In this document: piece after piece, positions 42,550 to 50,346 of the stretch | Layout of the letters: every line of letters starts with the position of its first letter | Numbering within the stretch: the stretch's first letter is position 1 | Source of the DNA: Streptomyces calvus | Lineage (GTDB): Bacteria; Actinomycetota; Actinomycetes; Streptomycetales; Streptomycetaceae | NCBI RefSeq assembly: GCF_006782915.1 | Contig: NZ_VCNP01000007.1 | Span: 29,421 to 93,420 of the forward strand | Direction: 5' to 3' | Length of the DNA: 64,000 nucleotides | Notes under the pieces: generated by a model | Seen by the model: only the letters and a program-made list of their open reading frames with translations | Databases searched by the model: none | Told to the model about the DNA's origin: nothing | Made by a program: the position numbers and the translations under genes

Positions 42550-43548
42550 ATGGTGTTCAAACGACTGCTCGGCTCGCTCGGCGTGGGCGGACCCACCGTC
42601 GACACGGTCCTCGACCCGGGTCCCGCCCGGCCCGGCGGCGCGCTCACCGGAGAGGTACGCCTCAAGGGCGGCAGTGCCGATTTCGACATCGAGCACATCA
42701 CCCTGGAGCTGGTGGCCCGCGTCGAGATCGAGCACGAGGAGGGCGAGAGCGAGGGCGGCGTCGCCTTCGACCGGTTCACCGTCGGCGGCGGCTTCCGGCT
42801 GGCCGAGGGCGAGGAGCGCGCCGTGCCGTTCAGCGTGACGCTGCCGTGGGAGACCCCGGTCACCGAGCTGCACGGGCAGCCGCTGGGCGTCGTGCTCGGC
42901 GTGCGGACCGAACTGTCGGTGGCGGGCGCCAGGGACAAGGGCGACCTCGACCCGCTGGCCGTCGGTCCGCTGCCCGCCCAGGAGGCGATCCTCGAAGCCC
43001 TCGGCGGGCTCGGCTTCGGTTTCAGGTCCACCGACCTGGAGTACGGGCGTATCGGCGGCACCGGGCAGCAGCTGCCCTTCTACCAGGAGATCGAGATCAC
43101 GCCGTCGCCGCAGTACGCGCACCAGGTCAACGAGATCGAGGTGACCTTCCTGGCGAGCCCGGCCGGACTGGAGGTCGTCCTGGAGGCGGACAAGCGCGGC
43201 GGGTTCCTCTCCGGCGGCCACGACGCGCTCACCCGGTTCACCGTCGGCCATCACGACGTGCGCGACTGGAACACCGAGGTCGACGGCTGGATCCGCCGAC
43301 TGATCGAGCACCGGGCCTCGTACGGCACGCACGGCGCCCACGTGTCCGGCGACCCGTACGCCGGGCACGGGCACGGCGGGCACGACGGGCACGAGGGGCA
43401 TCACCGCTCGGGTCCGGGCATGGGCACCGTCGTCGCCGCGGGTGCCGCCGGTCTGGCGGTCGGCGTGGTCGGCGGCATGGTCGCGGCCGAGGTCGTCGAC
43501 GAGGTCGGCGACTTCTTCGAGGGCGACGACGAGGGCGACGAGGGCTGA
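42550..43548 (+). CDS. Spo0M-family (arrestin-like) sporulation-control protein
   Basis: A 332-residue protein. Residues 1-235 match the Spo0M arrestin-like fold: VFKRLLGSLGVGGPTVDTVL, RPGGALTGEVRLKGGSADFD, LAEGEERAVPFSVTLPWETP and IEVTFLASPAGLEVVLEADK. A His/Gly-rich stretch (HGHGGHDGHEGHHRS) and a small hydrophobic Gly/Ala/Val segment (TVVAAGAAGLAVGVVGGMVA) before an acidic tail are extensions not found in Bacillus Spo0M; the first may bind metal and the second may contact membrane. Spo0M affects development and cytoskeleton or envelope functions. ATG 42550 with AAGGAG 12 bp upstream; GTG 42538 would be too close to that site. Confidence 0.85.
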   Translation: MVFKRLLGSLGVGGPTVDTVLDPGPARPGGALTGEVRLKGGSADFDIEHITLELVARVEIEHEEGESEGGVAFDRFTVGGGFRLAEGEERAVPFSVTLPWETPVTELHGQPLGVVLGVRTELSVAGARDKGDLDPLAVGPLPAQEAILEALGGLGFGFRSTDLEYGRIGGTGQQLPFYQEIEITPSPQYAHQVNEIEVTFLASPAGLEVVLEADKRGGFLSGGHDALTRFTVGHHDVRDWNTEVDGWIRRLIEHRASYGTHGAHVSGDPYAGHGHGGHDGHEGHHRSGPGMGTVVAAGAAGLAVGVVGGMVAAEVVDEVGDFFEGDDEGDEG

Positions 43549-43733
43549 GCGCAGGGCCCGACTGTCGGACGGGCGCTCCGGCGGGAGCGGGGACGGTCGG
43601 GCCGCACGGTTGAAGGACCTGGCGGGCCGGGCGCGGGCGGCGACGGGGCTCGGAGGACAGCGGCCGCTCGGGGACGGAACGGGGCGGGGGTTCGTCGCCC
43701 GTCGGTGACGTCCGACGGCCCGCTCCCGGCGGA

Positions 43734-44666
43734 TCACAGAGGGGTGGCGGCGTACAGGATGAGGACCATCGTCACGGCGGAGTTGGCGGACGACATGGCG
43801 GACACGGCGGTTCCCGCGGCGGCGGCCCACACGGCCAGGCCCACCGTGGTGAACACCGAGGGCCAGCGGCGCGCCGCCGGAGCGGGCCCGAGCAGGGCCG
43901 CCACCCGACGGGGAACCGGGCCCGCCGCGGCGAAGCCCGCCAGCGTGACCACGGGCGTGCCCCGGGACACCAGGGCCGTCTTGCCGATGGCGCACGCCAC
44001 GGTCCGGCGGCTGCCGACCACCTGGGCCGCCTCCTCGTCCGCCCAGCGTTCCGCCGTGTACGCCACCGCCGTACGCAGCGGTCGCAGGAACGGATTGGCC
44101 CGCGCGGCCAGTTGCACGGCGAGCAGGAAACGGTGGTGACGGGCGGCCAGATGGGCCCGTTCGTGGGCGAACAGGGCCCGCCGCTCGGCCGGTTCGAGGC
44201 ACTGCAGCAGGGCCGTGGTCACCACCACGCGATCGCGTCGGCCGCCCGGCAGCGCGTAGGCGTAGGGAGCGCCGTCCGGGAGGACCGCCACCTCCGTCGG
44301 GCGCAGTCCGGCCAGGGCCCGGTGGGCCCGGCGGCGCACCCGGGCGTGCCGCCACAGCGTCCTCCCGCACGCCACGAGCACCACGCACAGCGCCGGGATG
44401 GCCGCCTTGCCGACGATCTCGTCGTACGGGACCGCCTCGCGCACCTCCGGGTCGGACCAGCCGTCGGGCAGCGGGTTGCCGGGGAGCTGGGCGGTGCCGA
44501 CCACCATCACCAGGCCCAGGCACACCGTGCTGCACACCGCCATCACCGCCGCGACGGCGGTCAGCAGCCGCGTCGCGGTGCGCGGGTGCAGATGCTGCTC
44601 GGCCAGGCGCGCGATCGGCCACGCCGTCAAGGGCAGCACCAGCGGCAGAAAGACGAACACCCCCAT
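43734..44666 (-). CDS. M56-family membrane metallopeptidase (BlaR1/MecR1-like sensor)
   Basis: A 310-residue membrane protease. Four membrane segments frame the zinc motif HERAH in RALFAHERAHLAARHHRFLL (HExxH of family M56), with AERWADEEAAQVVG supplying the downstream Glu/Asp. It lacks the extracellular penicillin-binding domain of BlaR1, so the signal is something else. In this family the protease cleaves or triggers loss of its partner BlaI-type repressor, here encoded 6 bp upstream. ATG 44666. The long non-coding stretch 43549-43733 separates it from convergent spo0M. Confidence 0.87.
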   Translation of the reverse strand: MGVFVFLPLVLPLTAWPIARLAEQHLHPRTATRLLTAVAAVMAVCSTVCLGLVMVVGTAQLPGNPLPDGWSDPEVREAVPYDEIVGKAAIPALCVVLVACGRTLWRHARVRRRAHRALAGLRPTEVAVLPDGAPYAYALPGGRRDRVVVTTALLQCLEPAERRALFAHERAHLAARHHRFLLAVQLAARANPFLRPLRTAVAYTAERWADEEAAQVVGSRRTVACAIGKTALVSRGTPVVTLAGFAAAGPVPRRVAALLGPAPAARRWPSVFTTVGLAVWAAAAGTAVSAMSSANSAVTMVLILYAATPL

Positions 44667-44672
44667 GAGGTC

Positions 44673-45059
44673 TCAGTCTTCCCTTTCGCTCCGGTGCTGG
44701 CCCAGCAGTTCGCGCAGCAGCCGTTCGTCGTCCGGTCCGAGGCCGGTGACGAAGCTGGCCAGCACCGCCTCCCGGTCACTCTCGGAGTCCAGCACCTTGC
44801 GCATCTTGTGGGCGGCCAGTCCGGCGTGGTCGGAGGCGGAGGTCCAGGCGAAGGAGCGGCCCACGCGCTCCCGGGTGACGGCACCCTTGGCCAGCAGCCG
44901 GGTCAGGATGGTGATGACGGTGGTGTAGGCGAGGTCGCCGCCCAGGCGCTCCTGCACCCAGCCGGCCGTCGCCGGACCGTCCGCATCCCGCAACGCCGAC
45001 AGGACCAGCGCCTCCAGCTCGCCCTGCCCCCGTCGCCGGGGACGCTGCTGCTCAGCCAC
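44673..45059 (-). CDS. BlaI/MecI/CopY-family repressor
   Basis: A 128-residue winged-helix repressor: [40 protein letters not shown] (recognition helix), [20 protein letters not shown], then a C-terminal dimer helix region ([20 protein letters not shown]) as in BlaI/MecI. The family binds TACA/TGTA dyads, and such a dyad stands 111 bp upstream between this gene and terD. GTG 45059 follows AGGGAG. It is transcribed with the M56 gene (6-bp gap). Inference: it controls itself, terD and the other dyad-bearing genes in the neighbourhood. Confidence 0.9.
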   Translation of the reverse strand: MAEQQRPRRRGQGELEALVLSALRDADGPATAGWVQERLGGDLAYTTVITILTRLLAKGAVTRERVGRSFAWTSASDHAGLAAHKMRKVLDSESDREAVLASFVTGLGPDDERLLRELLGQHRSERED

Positions 45060-45170
45060 ACCCTGTCTCCCTTCCGCGCCTGTTCCCGAGCGGACATCGT
45101 ATAGACGCCGCCCTGCCCCTCACGCCATCCGATGCGCCTCCCCCGCACCCCCGATCCCCCTGCCGATTGT

Positions 45171-45186
45171 TCTACAGTGCTGTAGA
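45171..45186. promoter_or_regulatory. TACA/TGTA dyad between blaI and terD (site 4)
   Basis: TCTACAG-tg-CTGTAGA, 16 bp perfect. It ends 58 bp before the terD GTG and 111 bp before the blaI GTG, so one operator can serve both directions. TAGATT follows the dyad centre, a good -10 match. Confidence 0.78.
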
Positions 45187-45244
45187 TTCTACGTCCGGGG
45201 GCCCGCTCCGGGCCACGACCGCACCTGCCGAGAAGGAGTACGCA

Positions 45245-45820
45245 GTGGGAGTTTCCCTGTCCAAGGGCGGCAACGTCTCGCTCAGCAAGGAGGCACCGGG
45301 CCTGACCGCCGTCCTGGTCGGCCTGGGCTGGGACGTGCGCACCACCACCGGCACCGACTACGACCTCGACGCCTCCGCGCTGCTCCTGGACACCTCCGGC
45401 AAGGTGCCCTCCGACCGGCACTTCGTCTTCTACAACAACCTGACCAGCCCCGACGGTTCGGTGGAGCACACCGGCGACAACCTCACCGGTGAGGGCGACG
45501 GCGACGACGAGGTCGTCAAGGTGAACCTCGCCGCCGTACCCGCCGGGATCGACAGGATCGTGTTCCCGGTGTCCATCCACGACGCCGGTAACCGCGGTCA
45601 GAGCTTCGGCCAGGTCCGCAACGCGTTCATCCGCGTCGTCAACCAGGCGGACCTCCGGGAGCTCGCCCGCTACGACCTGTCCGAGGACGCCGCCACCGAG
45701 ACCGCGATGGTCTTCGGTGAGCTGTACCGCAACGGCGCGGAGTGGAAGTTCCGCGCCGTCGGGCAGGGATACGCCTCGGGCCTGGCCGGGATCGCCGCCG
45801 ACTTCGGCGTGAACGTCTGA
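45245..45820 (+). CDS. TerD-family calcium-binding stress protein
   Basis: A 191-residue TerD protein: [20 protein letters not shown], the first metal site [37 protein letters not shown] as the second acidic site, and [20 protein letters not shown] near the third. TerD proteins bind calcium and are involved in stress and differentiation in Streptomyces. GTG 45245 is supported by AAGGAG 9 bp upstream; the frame extends upstream through the operator and is rejected. Directly controlled, by position, by the BlaI-type dyad. Confidence 0.92.
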   Translation: MGVSLSKGGNVSLSKEAPGLTAVLVGLGWDVRTTTGTDYDLDASALLLDTSGKVPSDRHFVFYNNLTSPDGSVEHTGDNLTGEGDGDDEVVKVNLAAVPAGIDRIVFPVSIHDAGNRGQSFGQVRNAFIRVVNQADLRELARYDLSEDAATETAMVFGELYRNGAEWKFRAVGQGYASGLAGIAADFGVNV

Positions 45821-45840
45821 CAGCCCGTGACGGCGGCGCC

Positions 45841-45859
45841 GGGCCGGCTCCACCGGCCC
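45841..45859 (+). terminator. hairpin after terD
   Basis: GGGCCGG, loop ctcca, CCGGCCC, 20 bp after the terD stop, with partly paired G/C extensions on both sides. Confidence 0.5.
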
Positions 45860-45902
45860 CGGCTCCCCCGGTGGCCGGGGCCCCGCCACGCCCGCCCGCA
45901 CC

Positions 45903-46062
45903 CGCCCGCCCGCCCACCGCACATCCGCCGCACACCCCGCACATCCGCCGCACACCGCCCACCGCAACCGCGACCGCAACCCGCAACCCGCAACCCGCAA
46001 CCGCAACCGCAACCGCAACCGCAACCGCAACCGCGAACACCGAACACCGAACACCGAAGCAT
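45903..46062. repeat. microsatellite: (CCGCAA)n and (CACCGAA)3
   Basis: Imperfect ACATCCGCCGCACACC repeats at 45920-45960 lead into about ten 6-7-bp units CCGCAAC/CCGCAA at 45963-46034, then three CACCGAA units to about 46060. It lies 20-180 bp before the start of the two-TM protein gene. Such tracts are prone to slippage. Confidence 0.85.
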
Positions 46063-46081
46063 CCCACCCGCAGGAGACCAC

Positions 46082-46702
46082 GTGGCCGACCCCTTGCCCC
46101 TCCGCCCGGAGGACAGGCCGGACTTCGAGGCGGTCCTGCGCCGCGCGCTCACCACGACGGACATCCGGGAGACCCTGGACGCCGACCCCAGCGGCCGAGC
46201 CGCCGCGCGGCTGCGCCGCCTCGTCCTCGCGAACGCCGACGAGATAGCCGCCGCGGCGCACGAGGAGTACGGCGCGTATGTCACCCTGCGGGCGGCGGGC
46301 CGGCCGGGCGCGGCGCGCCGACCCGCCGCCGGCACCCTGCTGCCCGCCCTGACGGTGCTCACCCCGCTCGTGGCCACCGCGTCCGCCGCGGCCCTGCTCG
46401 TTCTCGGTCACCTGCTCCGGCTGACCGACGCGCGGGACGCGCTGACCGGATCACTGATCACCGCCGGATGGGTCCTGACGCTGATCGCGGGCGTCAGTGC
46501 CCTCCTCGCCTTCGCCGCGCTGCTGAGAACGGCGATGCGCGGCGGTGACGACTCCGTACACGCGGCACGGCTGAGGCAGGCGCGGCTGGACTGGCAACGG
46601 GCGCTGCTGGAACGGGGCATACTGCCCCGTCTGCGCCGGTACCTCCGCGCGGATCCGGCCGCAGGTCCACCAGCCGCGTCCGGCCGACGCCCCCACCTGT
46701 AA
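46082..46702 (+). CDS. two-TM membrane protein of unknown function
   Basis: A 206-residue protein. The N-terminal 75 residues are soluble and helical (RPDFEAVLRRALTTTDIRET, RLVLANADEIAAAAHEEYGA). Two membrane segments follow at about 90-115 (LPALTVLTPLVATASAAALL) and 128-150 (ITAGWVLTLIAGVSALLAFA), then a basic tail (RLRQARLDWQRALLERGILP). No family recognised. GTG 46082 follows AGGAG. It is transcribed toward a TatA-like gene (63-bp gap), and a hexanucleotide microsatellite occupies its upstream region. Confidence 0.68.
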   Translation: MADPLPLRPEDRPDFEAVLRRALTTTDIRETLDADPSGRAAARLRRLVLANADEIAAAAHEEYGAYVTLRAAGRPGAARRPAAGTLLPALTVLTPLVATASAAALLVLGHLLRLTDARDALTGSLITAGWVLTLIAGVSALLAFAALLRTAMRGGDDSVHAARLRQARLDWQRALLERGILPRLRRYLRADPAAGPPAASGRRPHL

Positions 46703-46765
46703 GCCCCACCGCCGCCACCGCTCGCGCCACGAGGCCCGGGTCCCGGAGAAGAGAGCAGGACATCC

Positions 46766-47065
46766 ATGTTCGGACTGAGCGAACTCGCCGTCGTCCTCAT
46801 CGTCGTCATCGCCGTCCTCGTCGCCAAGAAGGGCCCGGAACTGGCCCGTTCCGCAGGCAAGTCGGCCCGCATCCTCAAGGCCGAGGCGCGCGCCATGAAG
46901 GAGGAGAGCGAGGCGACGGCGGACACCTCCCCGCGGATCGTCCGCGGCGAGACCGCCGCACCGGCCGCCGACGGCAACGCCCCGGGTGCGCAAGGACCGT
47001 TGGGCTCCGCCACCGAACGGACCGAGCGCTCGGCGGACACACCTCCGCAGGACCCCAGGCCGTAG
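46766..47065 (+). CDS. TatA/TatB-like protein (paralogue)
   Basis: A 99-residue protein with the MttA/Hcf106 pattern: MFGLSELAVVLIVVIAVLVA as the membrane anchor with FG and the key acidic residue, AKKGPELARSAGKSARILKA as the amphipathic helix, then a charged Pro-rich tail. Housekeeping TatA has FGxKKLPEL; here AKKGPEL lacks the usual Leu-Pro order, and no tatB or tatC is nearby. It is therefore likely a stress-associated paralogue rather than the main TatA. ATG 46766 follows GAGAAGAGAGCAGG. Confidence 0.72.
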   Translation: MFGLSELAVVLIVVIAVLVAKKGPELARSAGKSARILKAEARAMKEESEATADTSPRIVRGETAAPAADGNAPGAQGPLGSATERTERSADTPPQDPRP

Positions 47066-47181
47066 GCGGGAGGCCCGTTCGCCACGCGGGCCCGAGGCGC
47101 CTCCGGCCGCCCGGCGGACTGCATCACGTTCGAACGGGCACTCGCATGTCACCAACACGACTGAGGAGTGACGGACCGACC

Positions 47182-47445
47182 ATGGAGATTTCAGGCATCG
47201 TCAGCGCGATCGTCATCGGCATCGTGATCGGAGTGCTCGGCCGACTCGCCCTTCCCGGACGCCAGCGCATCGGCGTTCTCTGGACGATCGCGATCGGCAT
47301 CGTCGCGGCCCTCATCGGCACGGGCCTCGCCTCCGCGTTCGGCGTCGCCGACACCGACGGTGTCGACTGGATCGAGTGGCTCATCCAGATCGCACTCGCC
47401 GCCGTCGGCGTGGCGGCGGTCAGCAGGGCGAAGCTGCGCCACTGA
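47182..47445 (+). CDS. GlsB/YeaQ/YmgE-family membrane stress protein
   Basis: An 87-residue protein with three short membrane segments (GIVSAIVIGIVIGVLGRLAL, VLWTIAIGIVAALIGTGLAS, LIQIALAAVGVAAVSRA), the pattern of the transglycosylase-associated GlsB/YeaQ/YmgE family, which is induced by envelope and acid stress. The inter-helix GRLALPGRQ and DWIEWLIQ are typical. ATG 47182 has GAGGAG 13 bp upstream. A 13-bp stem terminator follows 63 bp after the stop. Confidence 0.85.
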   Translation: MEISGIVSAIVIGIVIGVLGRLALPGRQRIGVLWTIAIGIVAALIGTGLASAFGVADTDGVDWIEWLIQIALAAVGVAAVSRAKLRH

Positions 47446-47508
47446 CGGTTCTCCCGCACCCGGCGGATCCCGCGGACGAGCGGCACGGGCGCCGCGGTCC
47501 GCACCGGC

Positions 47509-47541
47509 CGGGAGCCGACCGATGTCACCGGTCGGCTCCCG
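47509..47541 (+). terminator. 13-bp stem hairpin after the GlsB-like gene
   Basis: The left arm 47509-47521 and right arm 47529-47541 are exact complements with a 7-nt loop atgtcac. Strong, no T-run. Confidence 0.7.
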
Positions 47542-48094
47542 ACCGGCGCCGGTTCCGCCGCCCCTGACCCGGTGACGGTGCCCCGCCGTCCGGATCCCAC
47601 CCGTACACCCGTACACCCGTACACCGCGCCCCCTCCCTCGAGGCCCGAGGCCCCGAGCCGTCCGCGCCACACCGACCCCACGCCCCCACCGCACGCACCG
47701 GACGCACCGGACGCACCGGACGCACCGGACGCACCGGCACGCGCCTGCGTCGACGGTACGGACGGACACGGGTCGGCCTGCCCCGACGGACGATGCCCCC
47801 GCAGCGCCCGTGCCGTGAGCACCGGCAGCCGCCCCGCGACAGCGCCCTCCCACCTGCCCTTCTTCGCAGCCCGGCCCCGAACCCGGTCGCGCCGGTCACC
47901 GAGGCGCGTCCCGGGGCACGCCCGCGCGTCCGCGCACGTGACCTTCGCTCCCGCACGGTCGATACTTCCGGCAGGAGGACTTCAGCGGTCTTCCGACCGT
48001 TGCGCGCCACCAAGATCTAGGATTGACCGCACCCACTCCGAACAGCACAAACGCGGGACGACGACCCACCTGCCCGGCTCATCAGGAGGCACCC
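47542..48094. other. about 550-bp non-coding gap before dhaKLM with short tandem repeats
   Basis: No convincing gene despite open frames. It includes ACCCGTAC repeats near 47599-47622 and a 9-bp unit GACGCACCG in four perfect copies at 47701-47736, preceded by a diverged copy. Closer to dhaK, TAGGAT at 48018-48023 matches the actinobacterial -10 consensus, about 75 bp before the start codon; no good -35 is seen. Confidence 0.5.
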
Positions 48095-49087
48095 ATGAAG
48101 ATGCTCATCAACGTTCCGGAGACGGTGGTCGCGGACGCGTTGCGCGGAATGGCGGCGGCCCATCCCGAACTGGCAGTGGACGTGGAGAACCGGGTGATCG
48201 TCCGCAAGGACGCCCCGGTGCCCGGGAAGGTGGCCCTGGTGTCCGGCGGCGGGTCCGGGCACGAACCGCTGCACGGCGGATTCGTGGGACCGGGAATGCT
48301 GTCGGCGGCCTGCCCCGGCGAGGTGTTCACCTCCCCCGTGCCCGACCAGATGGTGCGGGCCGCGGCGGCCGTGGACAGCGGCGCGGGCGTGCTCTTCGTC
48401 GTGAAGAACTACACCGGTGACGTGCTCAACTTCGACATGGCCGCCGAACTCGCCGAGGACGAGGGCATCCAGGTCGCCAAGGTGCTGGTCAACGACGACG
48501 TGGCGGTGACCGACAGCCTCTACACGGCCGGCCGGCGAGGCACCGGCGCGACGCTGTTCGTCGAGAAGATCGCGGGCGCCGCGGCCGAGGAGGGAATGCC
48601 GCTGGAGCGGGTGGAGGCCATCGCCCGGCAGGTCAACGACAACTCCCGCAGCTTCGGCGTCGCGTTGAGCGCCTGCACCACGCCGGCCAAGGGCACCCCC
48701 ACCTTCGACCTGCCGCCCGGCGAACTGGAGTTGGGCATCGGCATCCACGGCGAGCCGGGCCGGGAACGGCGTCCGATGATGACGTCCGGAGAGATCGCCG
48801 AGGCCGCGCTCGACGCGATCCTGGACGACCTCACCCCGCGCAACCCCGTCCTGGTCCTGGTCAACGGCCTGGGCGCCACACCACTGCTGGAGCTGTACGG
48901 CTTCAACGCCGAGGTGCAGCGGGTGCTCGCCGCACGCGGTGTCCCGGTGGCCCGCGTCCTCGTCGGCAACTACGTCACCTCCCTCGACATGGCGGGCGCC
49001 TCGGTCACCCTGTGCCAGATCGACGAGGAGCTGCTGCGGCTGTGGGACGCCCCGGTGCGCACTCCCGGGCTGCGCTGGGGCATGTGA
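48095..49087 (+). CDS. dhaK: dihydroxyacetone kinase subunit DhaK
   Basis: A 330-residue subunit that binds dihydroxyacetone covalently through a histidine. Motifs: VALVSGGGSGHEPLHGGFVG (substrate-site His and glycine turn), VVKNYTGDVLNFDMAAELA, VNDDVAV and the covalent His in ELGIGIHGEPGRERR. The C-terminal VLVLVNGLGATPLLELYG completes the family. ATG 48095 follows AGGAGG. First gene of dhaKLM; together they phosphorylate dihydroxyacetone to DHAP with phosphate from the PTS via DhaM. Confidence 0.95.
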   Translation: MKMLINVPETVVADALRGMAAAHPELAVDVENRVIVRKDAPVPGKVALVSGGGSGHEPLHGGFVGPGMLSAACPGEVFTSPVPDQMVRAAAAVDSGAGVLFVVKNYTGDVLNFDMAAELAEDEGIQVAKVLVNDDVAVTDSLYTAGRRGTGATLFVEKIAGAAAEEGMPLERVEAIARQVNDNSRSFGVALSACTTPAKGTPTFDLPPGELELGIGIHGEPGRERRPMMTSGEIAEAALDAILDDLTPRNPVLVLVNGLGATPLLELYGFNAEVQRVLAARGVPVARVLVGNYVTSLDMAGASVTLCQIDEELLRLWDAPVRTPGLRWGM

Positions 49088-49136
49088 GGAACGCCGCGTC
49101 CATCGTCCGACACTCACCTACCAGCAAGGAGTTCCC

Positions 49137-49754
49137 GTGCTCGACGCCGACTTCTTCCGCCGTTGGATGACGGCCGCCGCCGCGTCCGTGGACCGCGAGG
49201 CGGAACGGCTCACCGCCCTCGACTCACCGATCGGGGACGCCGATCACGGCAGCAACCTCCAGCGCGGTTTCCGGGCGGTGACGGACGCCCTGGCGAAGGA
49301 GCCGCCCGCCACTCCCGGCGCCGTACTGACGCAGGCCGGGCGGCTGCTGATCTCGACGGTGGGCGGCGCGTCCGGCCCGCTGTACGGGACGCTGCTGCGC
49401 CGCACCGGCAAGTCGCTCGGCGACGCCGCCGAGGTCGACGCGGGGCAGCTGGCCGAGGCGCTGCGCGCCGGGGTGGACGCAGTGCGGCAGCTCGGCGGTG
49501 CCGCGCCGGGCGACAAGACGATGATCGATGCCCTGGTGCCCGCGGTGGAGGCGCTCGGTGACTCCTTCGCCGCGGCCCGCACCGCCGCCGAGGAGGGCGC
49601 CGTGGCGACGACACCGTTGCAGGCCCGCAAGGGCAGGGCCAGTTACCTCGGTGAACGCAGTATCGGGCACCAGGATCCGGGGGCCACGTCCGCGGCGCTG
49701 CTGATCGCCGCTCTGGTCGACGCCTCGGCGGAGACGGAGGGCGACGGTGAGTGA
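49137..49754 (+). CDS. dhaL: dihydroxyacetone kinase ADP-binding subunit DhaL
   Basis: A 205-residue helical barrel holding ADP as a cofactor. The metal-binding Asp cluster is in DSPIGDADHGSNLQRGFRAV; the nucleotide loop is in LISTVGGASGPLYGTLLRRT; APGDKTMIDALVPAVEAL and KGRASYLGERSIGHQDPGA are also standard. GTG 49137 is preceded by AAGGAG. It lies 49 bp after dhaK and overlaps dhaM by 8 bp, so translation of DhaL and DhaM is probably coupled. Confidence 0.95.
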   Translation: MLDADFFRRWMTAAAASVDREAERLTALDSPIGDADHGSNLQRGFRAVTDALAKEPPATPGAVLTQAGRLLISTVGGASGPLYGTLLRRTGKSLGDAAEVDAGQLAEALRAGVDAVRQLGGAAPGDKTMIDALVPAVEALGDSFAAARTAAEEGAVATTPLQARKGRASYLGERSIGHQDPGATSAALLIAALVDASAETEGDGE

Positions 49755-50157
49755 GGCCGGACTGGTGGGGATCGTGCTGGTGTCGCACAGCGCGGCGGTG
49801 GCCGCTTCGGTGGCGGAGCTGGCCAAGGGCCTGGCGGGCGCCGGCACCGCGGTGCCGGTGGCTCCTGCGGGCGGCACCGAGAGCGGCGACTTCGGCACCA
49901 GTGCCGAACTGATCGCCGCGGCGGCCGCGTCGGTCGACCGTGGCGCCGGGGTCGCCGTGCTGACCGACCTGGGCAGCGCGGTGCTCACCGTGAAGGCGCT
50001 GCTCGCCGAGGGTGACGAACTGCCCGAGGGGACACGGCTGGTGGACGCGCCGTTCGTGGAGGGCGCGGTGGCGGCGGTGGTCACCGCGTCCACGGGAGCG
50101 GACCTCGCCGCGGTGGAGGCGGCGGCCGCGGAGGCGTACGCGTACCGGAAGGTGTGA
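49747..50157 (+). CDS. dhaM: PTS-dependent dihydroxyacetone kinase phosphotransferase DhaM
   Basis: A 136-residue EIIA-mannose-type domain that passes phosphate from HPr to DhaL-ADP. The phosphorylated His is in GIVLVSHSAAVAASVAELAK; GVAVLTDLGSAVLTVKALL is the standard second motif. It is the short form, without the fused HPr and EI-like domains of enterobacterial DhaM, so it depends on the general PTS encoded elsewhere. GTG 49747 within the end of dhaL. Confidence 0.93.
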   Translation: MSEAGLVGIVLVSHSAAVAASVAELAKGLAGAGTAVPVAPAGGTESGDFGTSAELIAAAAASVDRGAGVAVLTDLGSAVLTVKALLAEGDELPEGTRLVDAPFVEGAVAAVVTASTGADLAAVEAAAAEAYAYRKV

Positions 50158-50210
50158 GGCGCGCGACCGACGGCCGCACGCCGGCGGAGTGCGGTCGACG
50201 GGTGCGGTCG

Positions 50211-50346
50211 ACGGGGCTCAGTCGGCGGAGTGCGACCGGCGGAGTGCTGCCGGTGGACTGCGGCCGGCGGAGTACGGCCGACGGGGCTCAGTCGGCAAAC
50301 TGCGACCGGCGAAGTGCTGCCGGTGGACTACGGCCGGTGGGCTCAG
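50211..50346. repeat. two 70-bp direct repeats at the convergent end of dhaM and the GH75 gene
   Basis: ACGGGGCTCAGTCGGC starts units at 50211 and 50281; the second copy is cut short at the stop codon of the minus-strand chitosanase-like gene. Within each unit, 14-16-bp sub-repeats of CGGCGGAGTGC-type occur. Confidence 0.82.

Noticed and set aside
43734..45059. BlaR1-BlaI beta-lactam-sensing pair
   Set aside because: The M56 protein has no penicillin-binding sensor domain and no beta-lactamase gene is adjacent.
35131..45820. Tellurite resistance operon (terZABCDEF type)
   Set aside because: Only terB and terD homologues, 10 kb apart, are present; terC, terE and terZ are absent. The calcium/stress interpretation is better.
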